Part shown: piece by piece, positions 37,908 through 46,823 of the stretch
How the letters are laid out: each line of letters starts with the position of its first letter
Position numbering within the stretch: position 1 is the first letter of the stretch
Assembly: GCF_900096955.1 (NCBI RefSeq)
Contig: NZ_FMYL01000002.1
Coordinates: 227,453-291,452, forward strand
Direction: 5' to 3'
Source: Acinetobacter boissieri
GTDB taxonomy: Bacteria; Pseudomonadota; Gammaproteobacteria; Pseudomonadales; Moraxellaceae
DNA length: 64,000 nt
Position numbers and translations under genes: made by a program
Notes under the pieces: generated by a model
What the model was told of the DNA's origin: nothing
The model's database searches: none
Seen by the model: the letters and a program-made list of their open reading frames with translations, nothing else

Positions 37908-38585
37908 ATGGATTTTAGTTTACTACAACATGCAGAAGTATCTCAGGCACTTTTAAAAGGCTTACAGTTTACGCTGACAGTCACAGTTTTATCGATGATT
38001 GGTGGTATTTTAATTGGTACCCCACTCGCAATGATGCGTTTATCAAACAATAAGTTTGCTAGTAATTTTTCGAAAGTGTATGTAGATTGTTTTCGTGGTA
38101 TTCCACTAATTCAAGTTATTTTTATTTTTTATTTTTTACTCCCAAAAGTTTTTGAATTCCAAACAGATACTTATTATGGTCCGCTGTTTTCAAGTGTAGT
38201 TACATTTGCAATCTTTGAAGCGGCGTTTTTCTCTGAAATTGTTCGTTCAGGAATACAATCTATTTCTAAAGGACAAGTTTCAGCAGGCTATGCGATTGGT
38301 TTTACCTATAGCCAATCCATGCGCTACGTTGTGTTACCACAGGCTTTTCGTAACATGCTTCCTGTGCTACTCACACAAACTATTATTTTATTTCAAGATG
38401 TTTCTTTGGTCTATGTTATTAGTGCACCTGACTTTTTAGGTAATGCCGATACACTCGCCAATACTTATGGCCCAGAAACTAAAGCAACATTTTATGCAGT
38501 AGTTGCGATCGTTTATTTTGCTATTTCTTTCTTCTTGTCTCGTTTAGTGAAACGTTTACAAGAAAAAATAGCCATCATACGTTAG
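37908..38585 (+). CDS. gltK: Glutamate/aspartate ABC transporter permease GltK
   Basis: A 225-residue HisMQ-family permease, the partner of GltJ. It has YVDCFRGIPLIQVIFIFYFLL and the EAA loop FFSEIVRSGIQSISKGQVSAGYAIG, with about five helices. The start lies 2 bp after the gltJ stop, and gltL follows after 14 bp. Confidence 0.92.
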   Translation: MDFSLLQHAEVSQALLKGLQFTLTVTVLSMIGGILIGTPLAMMRLSNNKFASNFSKVYVDCFRGIPLIQVIFIFYFLLPKVFEFQTDTYYGPLFSSVVTFAIFEAAFFSEIVRSGIQSISKGQVSAGYAIGFTYSQSMRYVVLPQAFRNMLPVLLTQTIILFQDVSLVYVISAPDFLGNADTLANTYGPETKATFYAVVAIVYFAISFFLSRLVKRLQEKIAIIR

Positions 38586-38599
38586 TAGGGAAATTAAAT

Positions 38600-39343
38600 A
38601 TGCCAATGATTGACATCCAACATATCTCTAAATGGTATGGTGACTTCCGAGTATTGACAGATTGTTCAACCTCAATTGAAAAAGGTGATGTGGTTGTTGT
38701 ATGTGGTCCATCGGGATCGGGAAAATCAACACTCATTAAAACTGTTAATGCACTTGAGCCATTTCAAAAAGGCAATATTATTGTTAATGGTGTATCGCTA
38801 AAAGATCCTAAAACCAATTTGGCACAATTTAGATCACATGTGGGTATGGTGTTTCAACATTTTGAGCTATTTCCTCACATGACTGTGATGGAAAACCTAA
38901 CTATTGCTCAAGTGAAAGTATTGGGCCGTAACTTAGCAGACTCTCAAAAGAAAGCACTACAGTACCTAGAACGTGTTGGTATGATCACCCATAAAGATAA
39001 ATTTCCAGGTCAGCTCTCTGGTGGTCAACAACAACGTATTGCGATTGCACGTGGTTTATGTATGGACCCAGTTTGTATGTTGTTTGATGAGCCAACATCT
39101 GCGCTTGACCCTGAAATGGTTGGTGAAGTTCTAGACGTTATGGTTCAACTTGCAAATGAAGGTATGACCATGATGTGTGTAACTCACGAAATGGGCTTTG
39201 CTAAGAAAGTATCTAACCGTTTGATTTTTATGGATGCAGGTGAGATTTTAGAAGACTGCTCTACAAAAGATTTCTTTGAAAATATTGACGAACGTCATGA
39301 ACGTGCTCGTATTTTCTTGGATAAAATTCAAGCGGTACATTAA
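38600..39343 (+). CDS. gltL: Glutamate/aspartate ABC transporter ATP-binding protein
   Basis: A 247-residue ATPase that powers the GltIJK importer. Walker A is GPSGSGKST (about 35-43), the Q-loop is in VGMVFQHFELFPHMTV, the signature is LSGGQQQR, Walker B is MLFDEPTSALD, and the H-loop is VTHEM. All motifs are canonical for polar amino acid transporters. It ends the operon and converges with the UDG-like gene, 4 bp away. Confidence 0.95.
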   Translation: MPMIDIQHISKWYGDFRVLTDCSTSIEKGDVVVVCGPSGSGKSTLIKTVNALEPFQKGNIIVNGVSLKDPKTNLAQFRSHVGMVFQHFELFPHMTVMENLTIAQVKVLGRNLADSQKKALQYLERVGMITHKDKFPGQLSGGQQQRIAIARGLCMDPVCMLFDEPTSALDPEMVGEVLDVMVQLANEGMTMMCVTHEMGFAKKVSNRLIFMDAGEILEDCSTKDFFENIDERHERARIFLDKIQAVH

Positions 39344-39347
39344 GTTC

Positions 39348-39929
39348 TTAACGAGCTTGAACCTCTTGAAAAAAATGCCGATATGCCTCCACCTTTTTTT
39401 CTAAAGCTAAAGGATATGCTCTAGAACTAGAGGGTAAACGATATAAGCCAAATGATCTATCTTGAATAGTAACTTGGCTTGATTGACCAATTTTAGGTAT
39501 GGCTGTATCGGGGAAATGCAACATCATCGCCTGTGTTGCTTTCTCCCCAGTTGTCATGATTGTATGGCAATTGGGGATTTTTTTGAGTAATTTTAAGAGA
39601 TTGGTTGGTTCTACAATATTTAAATGTAAGTCTGATGCATTTTGTTTGGTGCGAATGACTTTGTATGCTGTATCAAAAATACCAATATAATTTTTTTCTA
39701 AAAAGCGTGTGATACGGTCTAAATTAAATTGTTTATGCTGTAGATCTAAAAAATAATCTTTATCTTTAAAAAAAATAACCCCCATAATTCGCCACATATC
39801 ATTTTGATAATTTGGATAATAAAAATTCATTTTCCATTTGTTTTGAGGCGGTGGAAAACTACCTAGCATTAGTATTTTCGTACCAGCCGGTAGAAATGGC
39901 TCTAGAGGATGCGTTTCAATATTCTGCAT
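39348..39929 (-). CDS. Uracil-DNA glycosylase-superfamily protein
   Basis: A 193-residue protein with a UDG-fold pattern: PFLPAGTKILMLGSFPPP in place of the active-site GxxPG-type strand, NFYYPNYQNDMWRIMG as in the deoxyinosine/mismatch-type glycosylases, a middle GIFDTAYKV strand, and LYRLPSSSRAY, the C-terminal LPS-S motif. It probably removes a damaged or deaminated base, but the base specificity is not evident and the canonical activating Asp is not clear. It ends 4 bp from the convergent gltL. Confidence 0.7.
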   Translation of the reverse strand: MQNIETHPLEPFLPAGTKILMLGSFPPPQNKWKMNFYYPNYQNDMWRIMGVIFFKDKDYFLDLQHKQFNLDRITRFLEKNYIGIFDTAYKVIRTKQNASDLHLNIVEPTNLLKLLKKIPNCHTIMTTGEKATQAMMLHFPDTAIPKIGQSSQVTIQDRSFGLYRLPSSSRAYPLALEKKVEAYRHFFQEVQAR

Positions 39930-40052
39930 ATTTTTCCTGTTAAAATTTAAATGAGTACACTGAATATTTTACTTTGGATGAAATCGATTAGGGATAAATA
40001 CAGCTTCATGATATGGTGAAAGCTGTTTTCATGGTGTCGAGTAAATTTTATT

Positions 40053-40385
40053 ATGTATGAATATAACTATAGAACAGGCTGGGGTGAAGCTAAATATGAC
40101 TTTAGTACAGAGTTAAATAAAGAAGTCGAAGCTTTGGGCGAGCCGACGACTCAAGAGCAAGCAATTGAACAGTTAGGTTATATTTGTGATCAAAGTTTGT
40201 TTTTTAATCCTGAAAACTCACCTAAATATATTACTGTATTGATTGCAAAAGATGTAAGAACTGATTTATATCAATATATTGTAATTTTTGCTTTATATAC
40301 AGACAGTGTAGAGTATTTTGGTGTGACTGATACACCAAGCCTAATAGAGCTTTTAGGTAAGCTTGTGCCATTGGTACAGTACTAA
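40053..40385 (+). CDS. Hypothetical protein
   Basis: A 110-residue acidic soluble protein starting MYEYNYRTGWGEAKYDF, with a helical segment (TQEQAIEQLGYICDQ) and a strand-rich second half (YITVLIAKDVRTDLYQYIVIFALY). I do not recognise a family. No strong ribosome-binding site is visible. It stands alone between divergent-type spacers; transcription signals are not clear. Confidence 0.6.
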   Translation: MYEYNYRTGWGEAKYDFSTELNKEVEALGEPTTQEQAIEQLGYICDQSLFFNPENSPKYITVLIAKDVRTDLYQYIVIFALYTDSVEYFGVTDTPSLIELLGKLVPLVQY

Positions 40386-40698
40386 TAATGGTATAGTGTG
40401 AAACACACATGGCTCGATAACAAGAATCTTTTGAGTGATTGAATCTTAATTATCTGCCATGTATTTGTTATAATTCATAAAAATAACCTTGAAGCACTAG
40501 AGTATATTTTCATTGAGTTGAAAGAATTAGCTATATCTTGTTTATCAGTTAATGATATGGTTATTAAAAATCTAATTTTAACCATTATGAATGTGAATTT
40601 TGAACCGCCTGTTAGGGCCACAGTAATATTCATTATAAATAAAAATGTGATTAAATTTTTACTCATTTGAATTGGTAGCGTTGAATAGGTTGGGTGTT
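40386..40698. other. 313-bp spacer with a start-less open frame
   Basis: The plus strand is open from 40443 to a TGA at 40668-40670 (about 75 codons; ...NNLEALEYIFIELKELA...), but the first ATG is at the middle and no ribosome-binding site precedes it. It may be the remains of a gene or chance in AT-rich DNA. Nothing else was seen. Confidence 0.35.
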
Positions 40699-41208
40699 AT
40701 GACATCAGATGCTCATCATACAATTTTGGTTCGTTTAACCGTAGTAGAAGATTGGATGATTTTGAAAAATATTCGTCTACGATCTTTGTTAGATAGTCCA
40801 AGTGCTTTTGCAACAACGTATACAACTGCTCAACAATATACTAAGTTAGAGTGGTGTAATCGAGCATCATCTAAAAACCAACATCAATATGCTTTAGCAA
40901 TGTATGACAAAGTACCGATAGGTATGATTGGATGGACTAAAAATACGCTACTTGAGTTTGAGATTATCGCAATGTGGGTTGATCCAATGTTTCGCGGAAA
41001 AGGGGTTGCCGACCAGCTTATGGTATTTATGAAAAAATTGGCGAAATATAATGGGTATCATCAGGCGGTATTAAACGTTTCTAAAAGTAATATGATTGCA
41101 AAACAGTTTTACTTGAGACATGGCTTTATTCTGATGACTGAAACAGAGGATTTGCCTATAGAAATAGATAATGAAACTCAAAAAATGGTGTGTACTTTAT
41201 TATTTTAA
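40699..41208 (+). CDS. GNAT family N-acetyltransferase
   Basis: A ~169-residue GNAT-fold protein. The motif A region reads MWVDPMFRGKGVADQLMVFM (acetyl-CoA pyrophosphate loop R-G-K-G-V-A), followed by LNVSKSNMIAKQFYLRHGFI. The N-terminus LLDSPSAFATTYTTAQQY is typical of small RimI-like/YjdJ proteins. ATG 40699 with AGG upstream is taken as start. The substrate is unknown. A terminator follows. Confidence 0.85.
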   Translation: MTSDAHHTILVRLTVVEDWMILKNIRLRSLLDSPSAFATTYTTAQQYTKLEWCNRASSKNQHQYALAMYDKVPIGMIGWTKNTLLEFEIIAMWVDPMFRGKGVADQLMVFMKKLAKYNGYHQAVLNVSKSNMIAKQFYLRHGFILMTETEDLPIEIDNETQKMVCTLLF

Positions 41209-41233
41209 GTAGGTGCATATAGTTTTATAGTAT

Positions 41234-41286
41234 AAACCGTATAGCAAAATGGCAGTAGGCCAAAAGTGTTATACGGTTTTTTGTCT
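41234..41286 (+). terminator. Hairpin terminator after the GNAT gene
   Basis: AAACCGTATA (41234-41243) pairs with TATACGGTTT (41270-41279), followed by TTTTTTG. The 26-nt loop can form an inner GGC/GCC pairing. Confidence 0.65.
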
Positions 41287-41318
41287 GAGTAAAGATTAAA
41301 ATATAAACTCAATGAATA

Positions 41319-42017
41319 CTAGGTCGTCTTATTTGCTATAAACGCGTCAAATCCATTTTTTCTGAGCTCACATGCTGGGCAAGCATTACAACCGTATCCC
41401 CATGGGTATAAATGTGTGCGGTCACCATTGTAGCAAGTATGTGTTTCTGTAATTACGTAATCTACAGCACTTTGACTGCCTAGAGACTGGGTCATAGCCC
41501 AAGTTTCACATTTATCAATCCACATGAGTGGTGTGTGAATTACTAACTTTTTATCTAGTCCTAGACTGAGAGCAACTTGAAGTGCTTTCATCGTATTGTC
41601 TCTGCAGTCTGGATAACCAGAAAAGTCTGTTTCACATACGCCTGTGACAATATGTTCAATGTCATGCTTATAAGCCACAGTACTTGCAACATTTAAGAAA
41701 ATTAAGTTACGACCAGGTACAAATGTATTTGGGTACTTTTCAGTTTGTTCAATATTGACTTCGTGAGTAAGAGACGTTGTATTAACTTGCGATAAGAAAT
41801 CTAAATTAAAAATATGATCTAATTTTAATTTGTTTTTCCATGTTGGTTTTAGAGATTCTATAGATTGTAAAATTTGGCTACGGCATTGCATTTCAACATG
41901 GTGTTTTTGTCCATACTCAAAACCCACCGTATACACTTCATCAAAATTCTCAAGTGCCCACATTAAACATGTGGTTGAATCTTGCCCTCCAGAAAACAAA
42001 ACTAATGCTCTATTCAT
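41319..42017 (-). CDS. queC: 7-cyano-7-deazaguanine synthase
   Basis: Converts 7-carboxy-7-deazaguanine to preQ0 in queuosine synthesis. The PP-loop ATPase motif LFSGGQDSTTC lies at residues 6-16, and the zinc-binding cysteines are in the C-terminal YGCNACPACELR segment plus CYNGD. FVPGRNLIFL and CETDFSGYPDCR are also diagnostic. ATG 42017 with AGGCGA upstream is the start; the frame runs open upstream to 42086. No other que genes are adjacent. Confidence 0.95.
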   Translation of the reverse strand: MNRALVLFSGGQDSTTCLMWALENFDEVYTVGFEYGQKHHVEMQCRSQILQSIESLKPTWKNKLKLDHIFNLDFLSQVNTTSLTHEVNIEQTEKYPNTFVPGRNLIFLNVASTVAYKHDIEHIVTGVCETDFSGYPDCRDNTMKALQVALSLGLDKKLVIHTPLMWIDKCETWAMTQSLGSQSAVDYVITETHTCYNGDRTHLYPWGYGCNACPACELRKNGFDAFIANKTT

Positions 42018-42372
42018 ACTTAATCGCCTAATTTTAGTATATAAATGGGTAGTTTGAATGCTATGTTGTATGTAACAGGCATACAAAAACAGTGCCTAAT
42101 ATGCACAATATGTATTGAAACAAATAGATTGGTAGCAAAATAGTATATCTTTGACCGTATGTAAAACAAATATTGAGCTTTTGAGCTCTTAGTTGATTGA
42201 ATAAAAATTTAGCTACGATTAGTAACATATAAGTGCTAGGCATTTATATGTTTTTATGGGATGATGGCTATATACATATATAAAGCGAAGTAAAAACGCT
42301 TTATCACAGTTTTGTCCAAATTTGGACTGCCATGCGTCGTTTATACGAACGTGGTTTTTTATTGAAAAATAG

Positions 42373-42399
42373 AAATAGGGCTGATTTAGCCCTATTTTT
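42373..42399. terminator. Terminator downstream of the alanine racemase gene
   Basis: AAATAGGGCT pairs with AGCCCTATTT across a 5-nt loop with A/T runs on both sides. It lies 13 bp beyond the racemase stop on the minus strand. Confidence 0.8.
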
Positions 42400-42411
42400 T
42401 GTTTTTGGGGT

Positions 42412-43512
42412 TTAATCGGCGAGCTTAAGTTGTACACGTGTAGTTACTGCACACATCAGCTCATAGCCTAAAGTGCCTGAAGCCGCTGCTACTTCATCGA
42501 TGGGCAGTATTGTGCCATATTGAGATTTCCCCCAAAGTACTACTTCAGCGCCAATTTCCGCATTGGTTTGTGTTAAATCAACCGCTAACATGTCCATGCT
42601 TACTCGGCCAATGAGCACTGTGCGTTCGCCATTGACTAAGATAGGCGTACCCGTTGGTGAAATACGTTGATAACCATCTGCATAACCACAAGCAACAATA
42701 CCGATTTTCATAGGTTGCTTGGCAATAAATTTCGATCCATAACCAACACTTTCATTTGTATCAATGTGTTGTACGGCAATAATTTCACTACGTAAACTCA
42801 TTGTTGGTTCTAGCCCCCAATCTGTGGCAGTATGGGTAGGGTAGTCGGGTGAGCTGCCATAGAGTGCAATACCTGCTCGTACAAAATCTGAAGGGATATT
42901 GTGGTGGCGTAACATGGCTGCACTATTGCTGACGGATTGTTTTCCTGGCAAATCACTGATTGTACGTTGAAAGTTTTGATATTGCTCGTCAGTGCCATTT
43001 TTTCCAAAACGGTCACCATCTGCATCTGAAAAGTGCATCATGTGATGCAGTTTTTCTACACAATTGAGTTGTTTTAACGTGTGCCAAGCGGACGAGTAAG
43101 CTGTAGGTTTAAAACCTAAGCGATTCATACCGCTGTTCATTTTTAGAAATACTTCAAATTTTGCTTCACCTTGATAAGATTTTAACCATTCAATTTGATG
43201 AAAGCCATGGATTGCAAAGCTCAAATGATATTGTACGCATATGTTTAAATCTGCCTCTTGGAATAGACCCTCTAGCAATAAAATTTGACCTTGGTGCCCT
43301 AATGTTCTTAAGCGTACAGCTTCGTTTAAATCGAGTAAGGCAAAACCATCTGCATCTTTAAAGCAATCATATACATTGTCAATATCATGACCATAGGCAT
43401 TGGCTTTGACAACTGTGAGTAATCTTTGTGTATTGCCTGTATGTTTTCGTGCAATAGCAAGATTATTTTTCAATGCACTTTTATGAATAATGGCCTGAAT
43501 AGGGCGTGGCAT
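42412..43512 (-). CDS. dadX: Alanine racemase (catabolic, DadX-type by context)
   Basis: Interconverts L- and D-alanine with PLP. The PLP lysine is in TVVKANAYGHD (about residues 33-42). FLKMNSGMNRLGF, RAGIALYGS and RVSMDMLAVDLT complete the fold III racemase pattern. Length is 366 residues. ATG 43512 has AGGAAG six bases upstream. The gene is 29 bp downstream of dadA on the same strand, so it is the catabolic enzyme by context; whether a separate alr exists elsewhere cannot be seen. Confidence 0.92.
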   Translation of the reverse strand: MPRPIQAIIHKSALKNNLAIARKHTGNTQRLLTVVKANAYGHDIDNVYDCFKDADGFALLDLNEAVRLRTLGHQGQILLLEGLFQEADLNICVQYHLSFAIHGFHQIEWLKSYQGEAKFEVFLKMNSGMNRLGFKPTAYSSAWHTLKQLNCVEKLHHMMHFSDADGDRFGKNGTDEQYQNFQRTISDLPGKQSVSNSAAMLRHHNIPSDFVRAGIALYGSSPDYPTHTATDWGLEPTMSLRSEIIAVQHIDTNESVGYGSKFIAKQPMKIGIVACGYADGYQRISPTGTPILVNGERTVLIGRVSMDMLAVDLTQTNAEIGAEVVLWGKSQYGTILPIDEVAAASGTLGYELMCAVTTRVQLKLAD

Positions 43513-43541
43513 TTTCAACTTCCTGTATAATAAGTACGAGC

Positions 43542-44792
43542 TTACATGTAACGCTGTAAAGATAAGCCATCAGTGCTAATGTCTGGCGTTTGATTGAGCA
43601 CCAAATCACTGATGAGTTTTCCTGAGCCACAAGCCATGGTCCAACCGAGTGTGCCGTGCCCTGTATTTAAAAACAAGTTATTGTACCGTGTTGCACCAAT
43701 AATTGGCGTACTGTCAGGCGTCATTGGGCGTAGACCTGTCCAAAAAGTAGCTTCAGTGGTGTTGCCACCCGGAAATAAATCATTGGTAACCATTTCTAAA
43801 GTAGCTCGGCGTTTTTGTTTGAGGCTTAAATCAAAACCACTCAGCTCTGCCATACCGCCAACACGAATACGATCATCAAAACGTGTGATGGCAATTTTAT
43901 AACTTTCATCAAGTACTGTTGATTCTGGTGCTCGTGTTGCATTTGTAATTGGAACGGTTAGTGAATAGCCTTTAACAGGATAAACAGGAATATCTAGATT
44001 TAATGGTTTTAAAAAGTCACGGCTATAGCTACCAAAAGCTAATACATAGCGGTCGGCAGTGTGTACAACACCATCGACTAGAACACCTTTAATTTCATTA
44101 CCTTCAATAACCAACTGTTGTACATTTTGATTAAATTTGAACTCAACACCTTGTTGCTCGGCAAGTTTGGCTAAAGCATTGGTAAACATATGGCAATCGC
44201 CGGTTTCATCATTGGGTAAGTGTAACCCACCCACCAATTTATCTTTTGCAAAGCTTAAAGCGGGTTCTACATGTTCTAAATCATTGCTGTAAAGGAGTTG
44301 ATGGGGCACACCACATTGTTTGAGTACAGCAATATCACGTTGCACGGCTTCAAGTTGAGATTCTTTACGAAAGACTTGTAGTGTCCCTTTTGAGCGGTGT
44401 TCATAGGCAATATTTGTATCACTGCGTAATTCACGTAAGCAATCACGGCTATATTCAGCCACACGAGTCATACGCTCTTTATTAATTGCATAGCTTTTAG
44501 GGTTACAATTTTTGAGCATTTGTGCCATCCACTGCAATTGCCATGCACTACCATCGAGGCTGATTGCAAGTGGTGCATGTTGTTGAAACATCCACTTCAT
44601 CGCTTTGATTGGAATACCGGGCGCAGCCCACGGAGTTGAATATCCCGGAGAAATTTGGCCTGCATTGGCAAAACTGGTTTCTTTTGCAGGATTGGGTTGT
44701 CTATCAAAGACCGTCACTTGTGCACCACTTTTTGATAAATAGTAAGCACTGGTTGTACCAATTACACCGCTACCAAGAACAATCACGTGCAT
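43542..44792 (-). CDS. dadA: D-amino acid dehydrogenase
   Basis: Oxidises D-alanine to pyruvate and ammonia at the membrane, feeding electrons to the respiratory chain. The FAD dinucleotide motif [10 protein letters not shown] is at residues 3-12; [22 protein letters not shown] follows, and the C-terminus has [18 protein letters not shown]. The 416-residue length is typical. ATG 44792 has AGGA eight bases upstream. It is first in the dadA-dadX operon, divergent from the Lrp-type regulator. Confidence 0.95.
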   Translation of the reverse strand: MHVIVLGSGVIGTTSAYYLSKSGAQVTVFDRQPNPAKETSFANAGQISPGYSTPWAAPGIPIKAMKWMFQQHAPLAISLDGSAWQLQWMAQMLKNCNPKSYAINKERMTRVAEYSRDCLRELRSDTNIAYEHRSKGTLQVFRKESQLEAVQRDIAVLKQCGVPHQLLYSNDLEHVEPALSFAKDKLVGGLHLPNDETGDCHMFTNALAKLAEQQGVEFKFNQNVQQLVIEGNEIKGVLVDGVVHTADRYVLAFGSYSRDFLKPLNLDIPVYPVKGYSLTVPITNATRAPESTVLDESYKIAITRFDDRIRVGGMAELSGFDLSLKQKRRATLEMVTNDLFPGGNTTEATFWTGLRPMTPDSTPIIGATRYNNLFLNTGHGTLGWTMACGSGKLISDLVLNQTPDISTDGLSLQRYM

Positions 44793-44815
44793 GAGGATTT
44801 CCTGCAAAATTTATA

Positions 44816-44916
44816 AGTGAATTTACCTAGTATATTGCTATTTTAAGAGTGAATTTTGCTATTTTTAATGCTTTAATAGTCAATATTCAATATATTTTCA
44901 CGTCAAACTAGGTAAA
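44816..44916. promoter_or_regulatory. dadA / Lrp-type regulator control region with spanning inverted repeat
   Basis: TTTACCTAGT (44822-44831) and ACTAGGTAAA (44907-44916) are perfect 10-bp inverted copies at the two edges of the divergent intergenic region. AGTGAATTT occurs twice as a direct repeat (44816 and 44848), 32 bp or about three helical turns apart. This suits wrapping by an Lrp-type octamer, which is inference. Confidence 0.6.
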
Positions 44917-44926
44917 ATGAGTAAAA

Positions 44927-45397
44927 ATGCGTAAGTTAGATCGAATTGATTATCAAATTTTAGATATACTGCAAAAACAAGGTCGTATTGCGATTAGTGA
45001 GTTGGCATTACAAGTTAATTTATCTACGACACCTTGTTCTGAACGTGTGAAACGGTTAGAGCGAGAAGGTGTGATTACAGGTTATCATGCTCGGCTTAAT
45101 CCTGCTTATGTAGATCGTAATCTATTGGTTTTTTTGGAAATAAAACTTTCTGCTAAATCTGGGGATGTGTTTGATCATGTGGCTAGAAACTTATCTGATA
45201 TTCCAGAAGTGCTAGAGTGTCATTTAATTTCAGGGGAATTTGATTATTTGGTCAAAGCTCGACTAAAGGAAATGGGTGTTTACCGTAGACTTTTAGCAGA
45301 TATTTTAAAAAAATTGCCCGCATCGGCGTCATCACATAGTTATATTGTCATGGAAGAAATTAAAGAAACTTTGTATTTAGATTTAAAGCAATCTTAG
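44927..45397 (+). CDS. Lrp/AsnC-family regulator (probable dadAX activator)
   Basis: A 156-residue regulator. The N-terminal helix-turn-helix starts LDRIDYQILDILQKQGRIAISELALQ with recognition helix LSTTPCSERVKRLE. The C-terminal RAM domain includes HLISGEFDYLVKARLKEM, the amino-acid-binding region. It is divergent from dadA, the usual position of DadR/BkdR-type regulators responding to L-alanine. Control of dadAX is inferred from the position and the inverted repeats in the gap. Confidence 0.9.
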   Translation: MRKLDRIDYQILDILQKQGRIAISELALQVNLSTTPCSERVKRLEREGVITGYHARLNPAYVDRNLLVFLEIKLSAKSGDVFDHVARNLSDIPEVLECHLISGEFDYLVKARLKEMGVYRRLLADILKKLPASASSHSYIVMEEIKETLYLDLKQS

Positions 45398-45783
45398 CTA
45401 ATTTCTGATTTATTTTACCTTGAAGTGAGAGGGATGTGATCATATTCGAGTGCTACAAGTGAAGATCTATGAGTTTATGATTATATTTATTTAAAAGAAA
45501 AACAGTCTGATGGTTAGATTGCAAAAGTATCTAAAAAATAACATACAGTAAATCAATGGATGTTATTTACATTTGATTGCGTATTTAAAGATACAAACCT
45601 CTTTAAGTCATATTAAAAATGTAATGTTGCATAATTATTGCGAATGAAATAGATCATATGGACAGTAATAATGCATGGAGGTAGCCTATTTGGGTCACAG
45701 GCTATTTAAAGAAATGTAATCTGTTGATTTATTTATTCATCTTTTTATGTAAGATTAAAGCATACTAAATATTTGGGAGTGGG
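45398..45783. other. 386-bp intergenic region upstream of proC
   Basis: No coding frame with a ribosome-binding site is visible. There is one inverted repeat, TAGCCT...AGGCTA (about 45681-45705), followed by a TTTAAAG tract; it may be part of the proC leader. Nothing else was seen. Confidence 0.4.
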
Positions 45784-46626
45784 ATGATGATGCAACGTAA
45801 GATTGCTTTTATTGGTGGTGGAAATATGGCCGCTGCGATTATTTCTGGGCTGATTGCATCAGGCTATGAAAAAAGTTTAATTACAGTATCTGCACCGAGT
45901 GAAGCAACACGCACACGCTTTAGCGATCAAATTGGTGTCTTAGCAACGGCAGATAATGTAGATGCCGCGTCTAAAGCAGATGTTGTGGTACTTGCGGTAA
46001 AACCGCAGCTAATGAGAGAAGTCTGTGAAGGTTTAAAAGGTATTTCAAATATAGATCAAAAGCTATTTTTAACGATTGCAGCTGGAACAGCTGTACAACT
46101 GTACCGAGATATTTTAAGTCCAAATTTAAAAATTATTCGTATTATGCCTAATACACCGTCACTCGTGGGTGAGGGTGTCAGTGGTTTATTTGCAGATGAT
46201 GCAATCACTGTACAAGATAAATCATTTACAACAGATTTAATGTCTGCTGTTGGGAAAGTGGTTTGGGTTGATAAGGAAAGTGAAATTAACCATGTAATTG
46301 CCATTGCAGGGAGTGCGCCCGGATACCTATTTTTATTTTTAGAGGCTATGCAAGATAAAGCAATGGCTTTGGGTTTTGATTCAGCTCAAGCCCGTGAGCT
46401 GATTTTACAAACAGCGAAAGGTGTTGTTGCTTTAGCACAACACGAGCAAGATTTAGGCTTTAATCAGCTAAGAGCGAATGTAACCTCAAAAGGAGGTACA
46501 ACTTTTGAAGCGCTGAACGTTTTTGATAAAAATGGTTTAAAAGCAACTGTAGATGAAGCCATGCAAGCCGCGATTGATCGTGCTCAAAGCATGGAAACAG
46601 AGTTTTCAAAAGCAAAGAAATCATAA
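45784..46626 (+). CDS. proC: Pyrroline-5-carboxylate reductase
   Basis: Last step of proline synthesis. The Rossmann motif FIGGGNMAAAI is at about residues 8-18, VLAVKPQ and RIMPNTPSLVGEGVSG follow, and the C-terminal dimer domain has the conserved GSAPGYLFLFLEAM and SKGGTTFEAL. Length is 280 residues. Three consecutive ATGs (45784, 45787, 45790) lie behind a GGGAGTGGG ribosome-binding site; the exact start is uncertain by two codons. Confidence 0.95.
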   Translation: MMMQRKIAFIGGGNMAAAIISGLIASGYEKSLITVSAPSEATRTRFSDQIGVLATADNVDAASKADVVVLAVKPQLMREVCEGLKGISNIDQKLFLTIAAGTAVQLYRDILSPNLKIIRIMPNTPSLVGEGVSGLFADDAITVQDKSFTTDLMSAVGKVVWVDKESEINHVIAIAGSAPGYLFLFLEAMQDKAMALGFDSAQARELILQTAKGVVALAQHEQDLGFNQLRANVTSKGGTTFEALNVFDKNGLKATVDEAMQAAIDRAQSMETEFSKAKKS

Positions 46627-46649
46627 AAATTTTATATGTAGTATTTTCT

Positions 46650-46684
46650 CAAAATGAGACATCATTTACGATGTCTCATTTTGA
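46650..46684 (+). terminator. Terminator after proC
   Basis: CAAAATGAGACATC and GATGTCTCATTTTG form a perfect 14-bp stem with a 6-nt loop, 24 bp after the proC stop. The T-run is inside the stem end (ATTTTG). Confidence 0.8.
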
Positions 46685-46823
46685 AATAGGTAGTGCTACA
46701 ATCATCAAATCTGGTGAAAATTACGTTTAGATAACGTATAGGTCATCGTTCAATGTGTGTATAATAAAATGTAATATTAATAAAGATTGGTCACATGGTT
46801 ATCATGTGCCAGTAATCATAGCC

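Noticed and set aside
40475..40666. A minus-strand 63-codon frame starting MSKNLITFLF
   Set aside because: No convincing ribosome-binding site and no recognisable sequence; the opposite strand is also open, so neither is supported.
46627..46823. A fluoride riboswitch before the ClC gene
   Set aside because: Only the proC terminator hairpin is evident; the conserved fluoride-aptamer elements are not visible.
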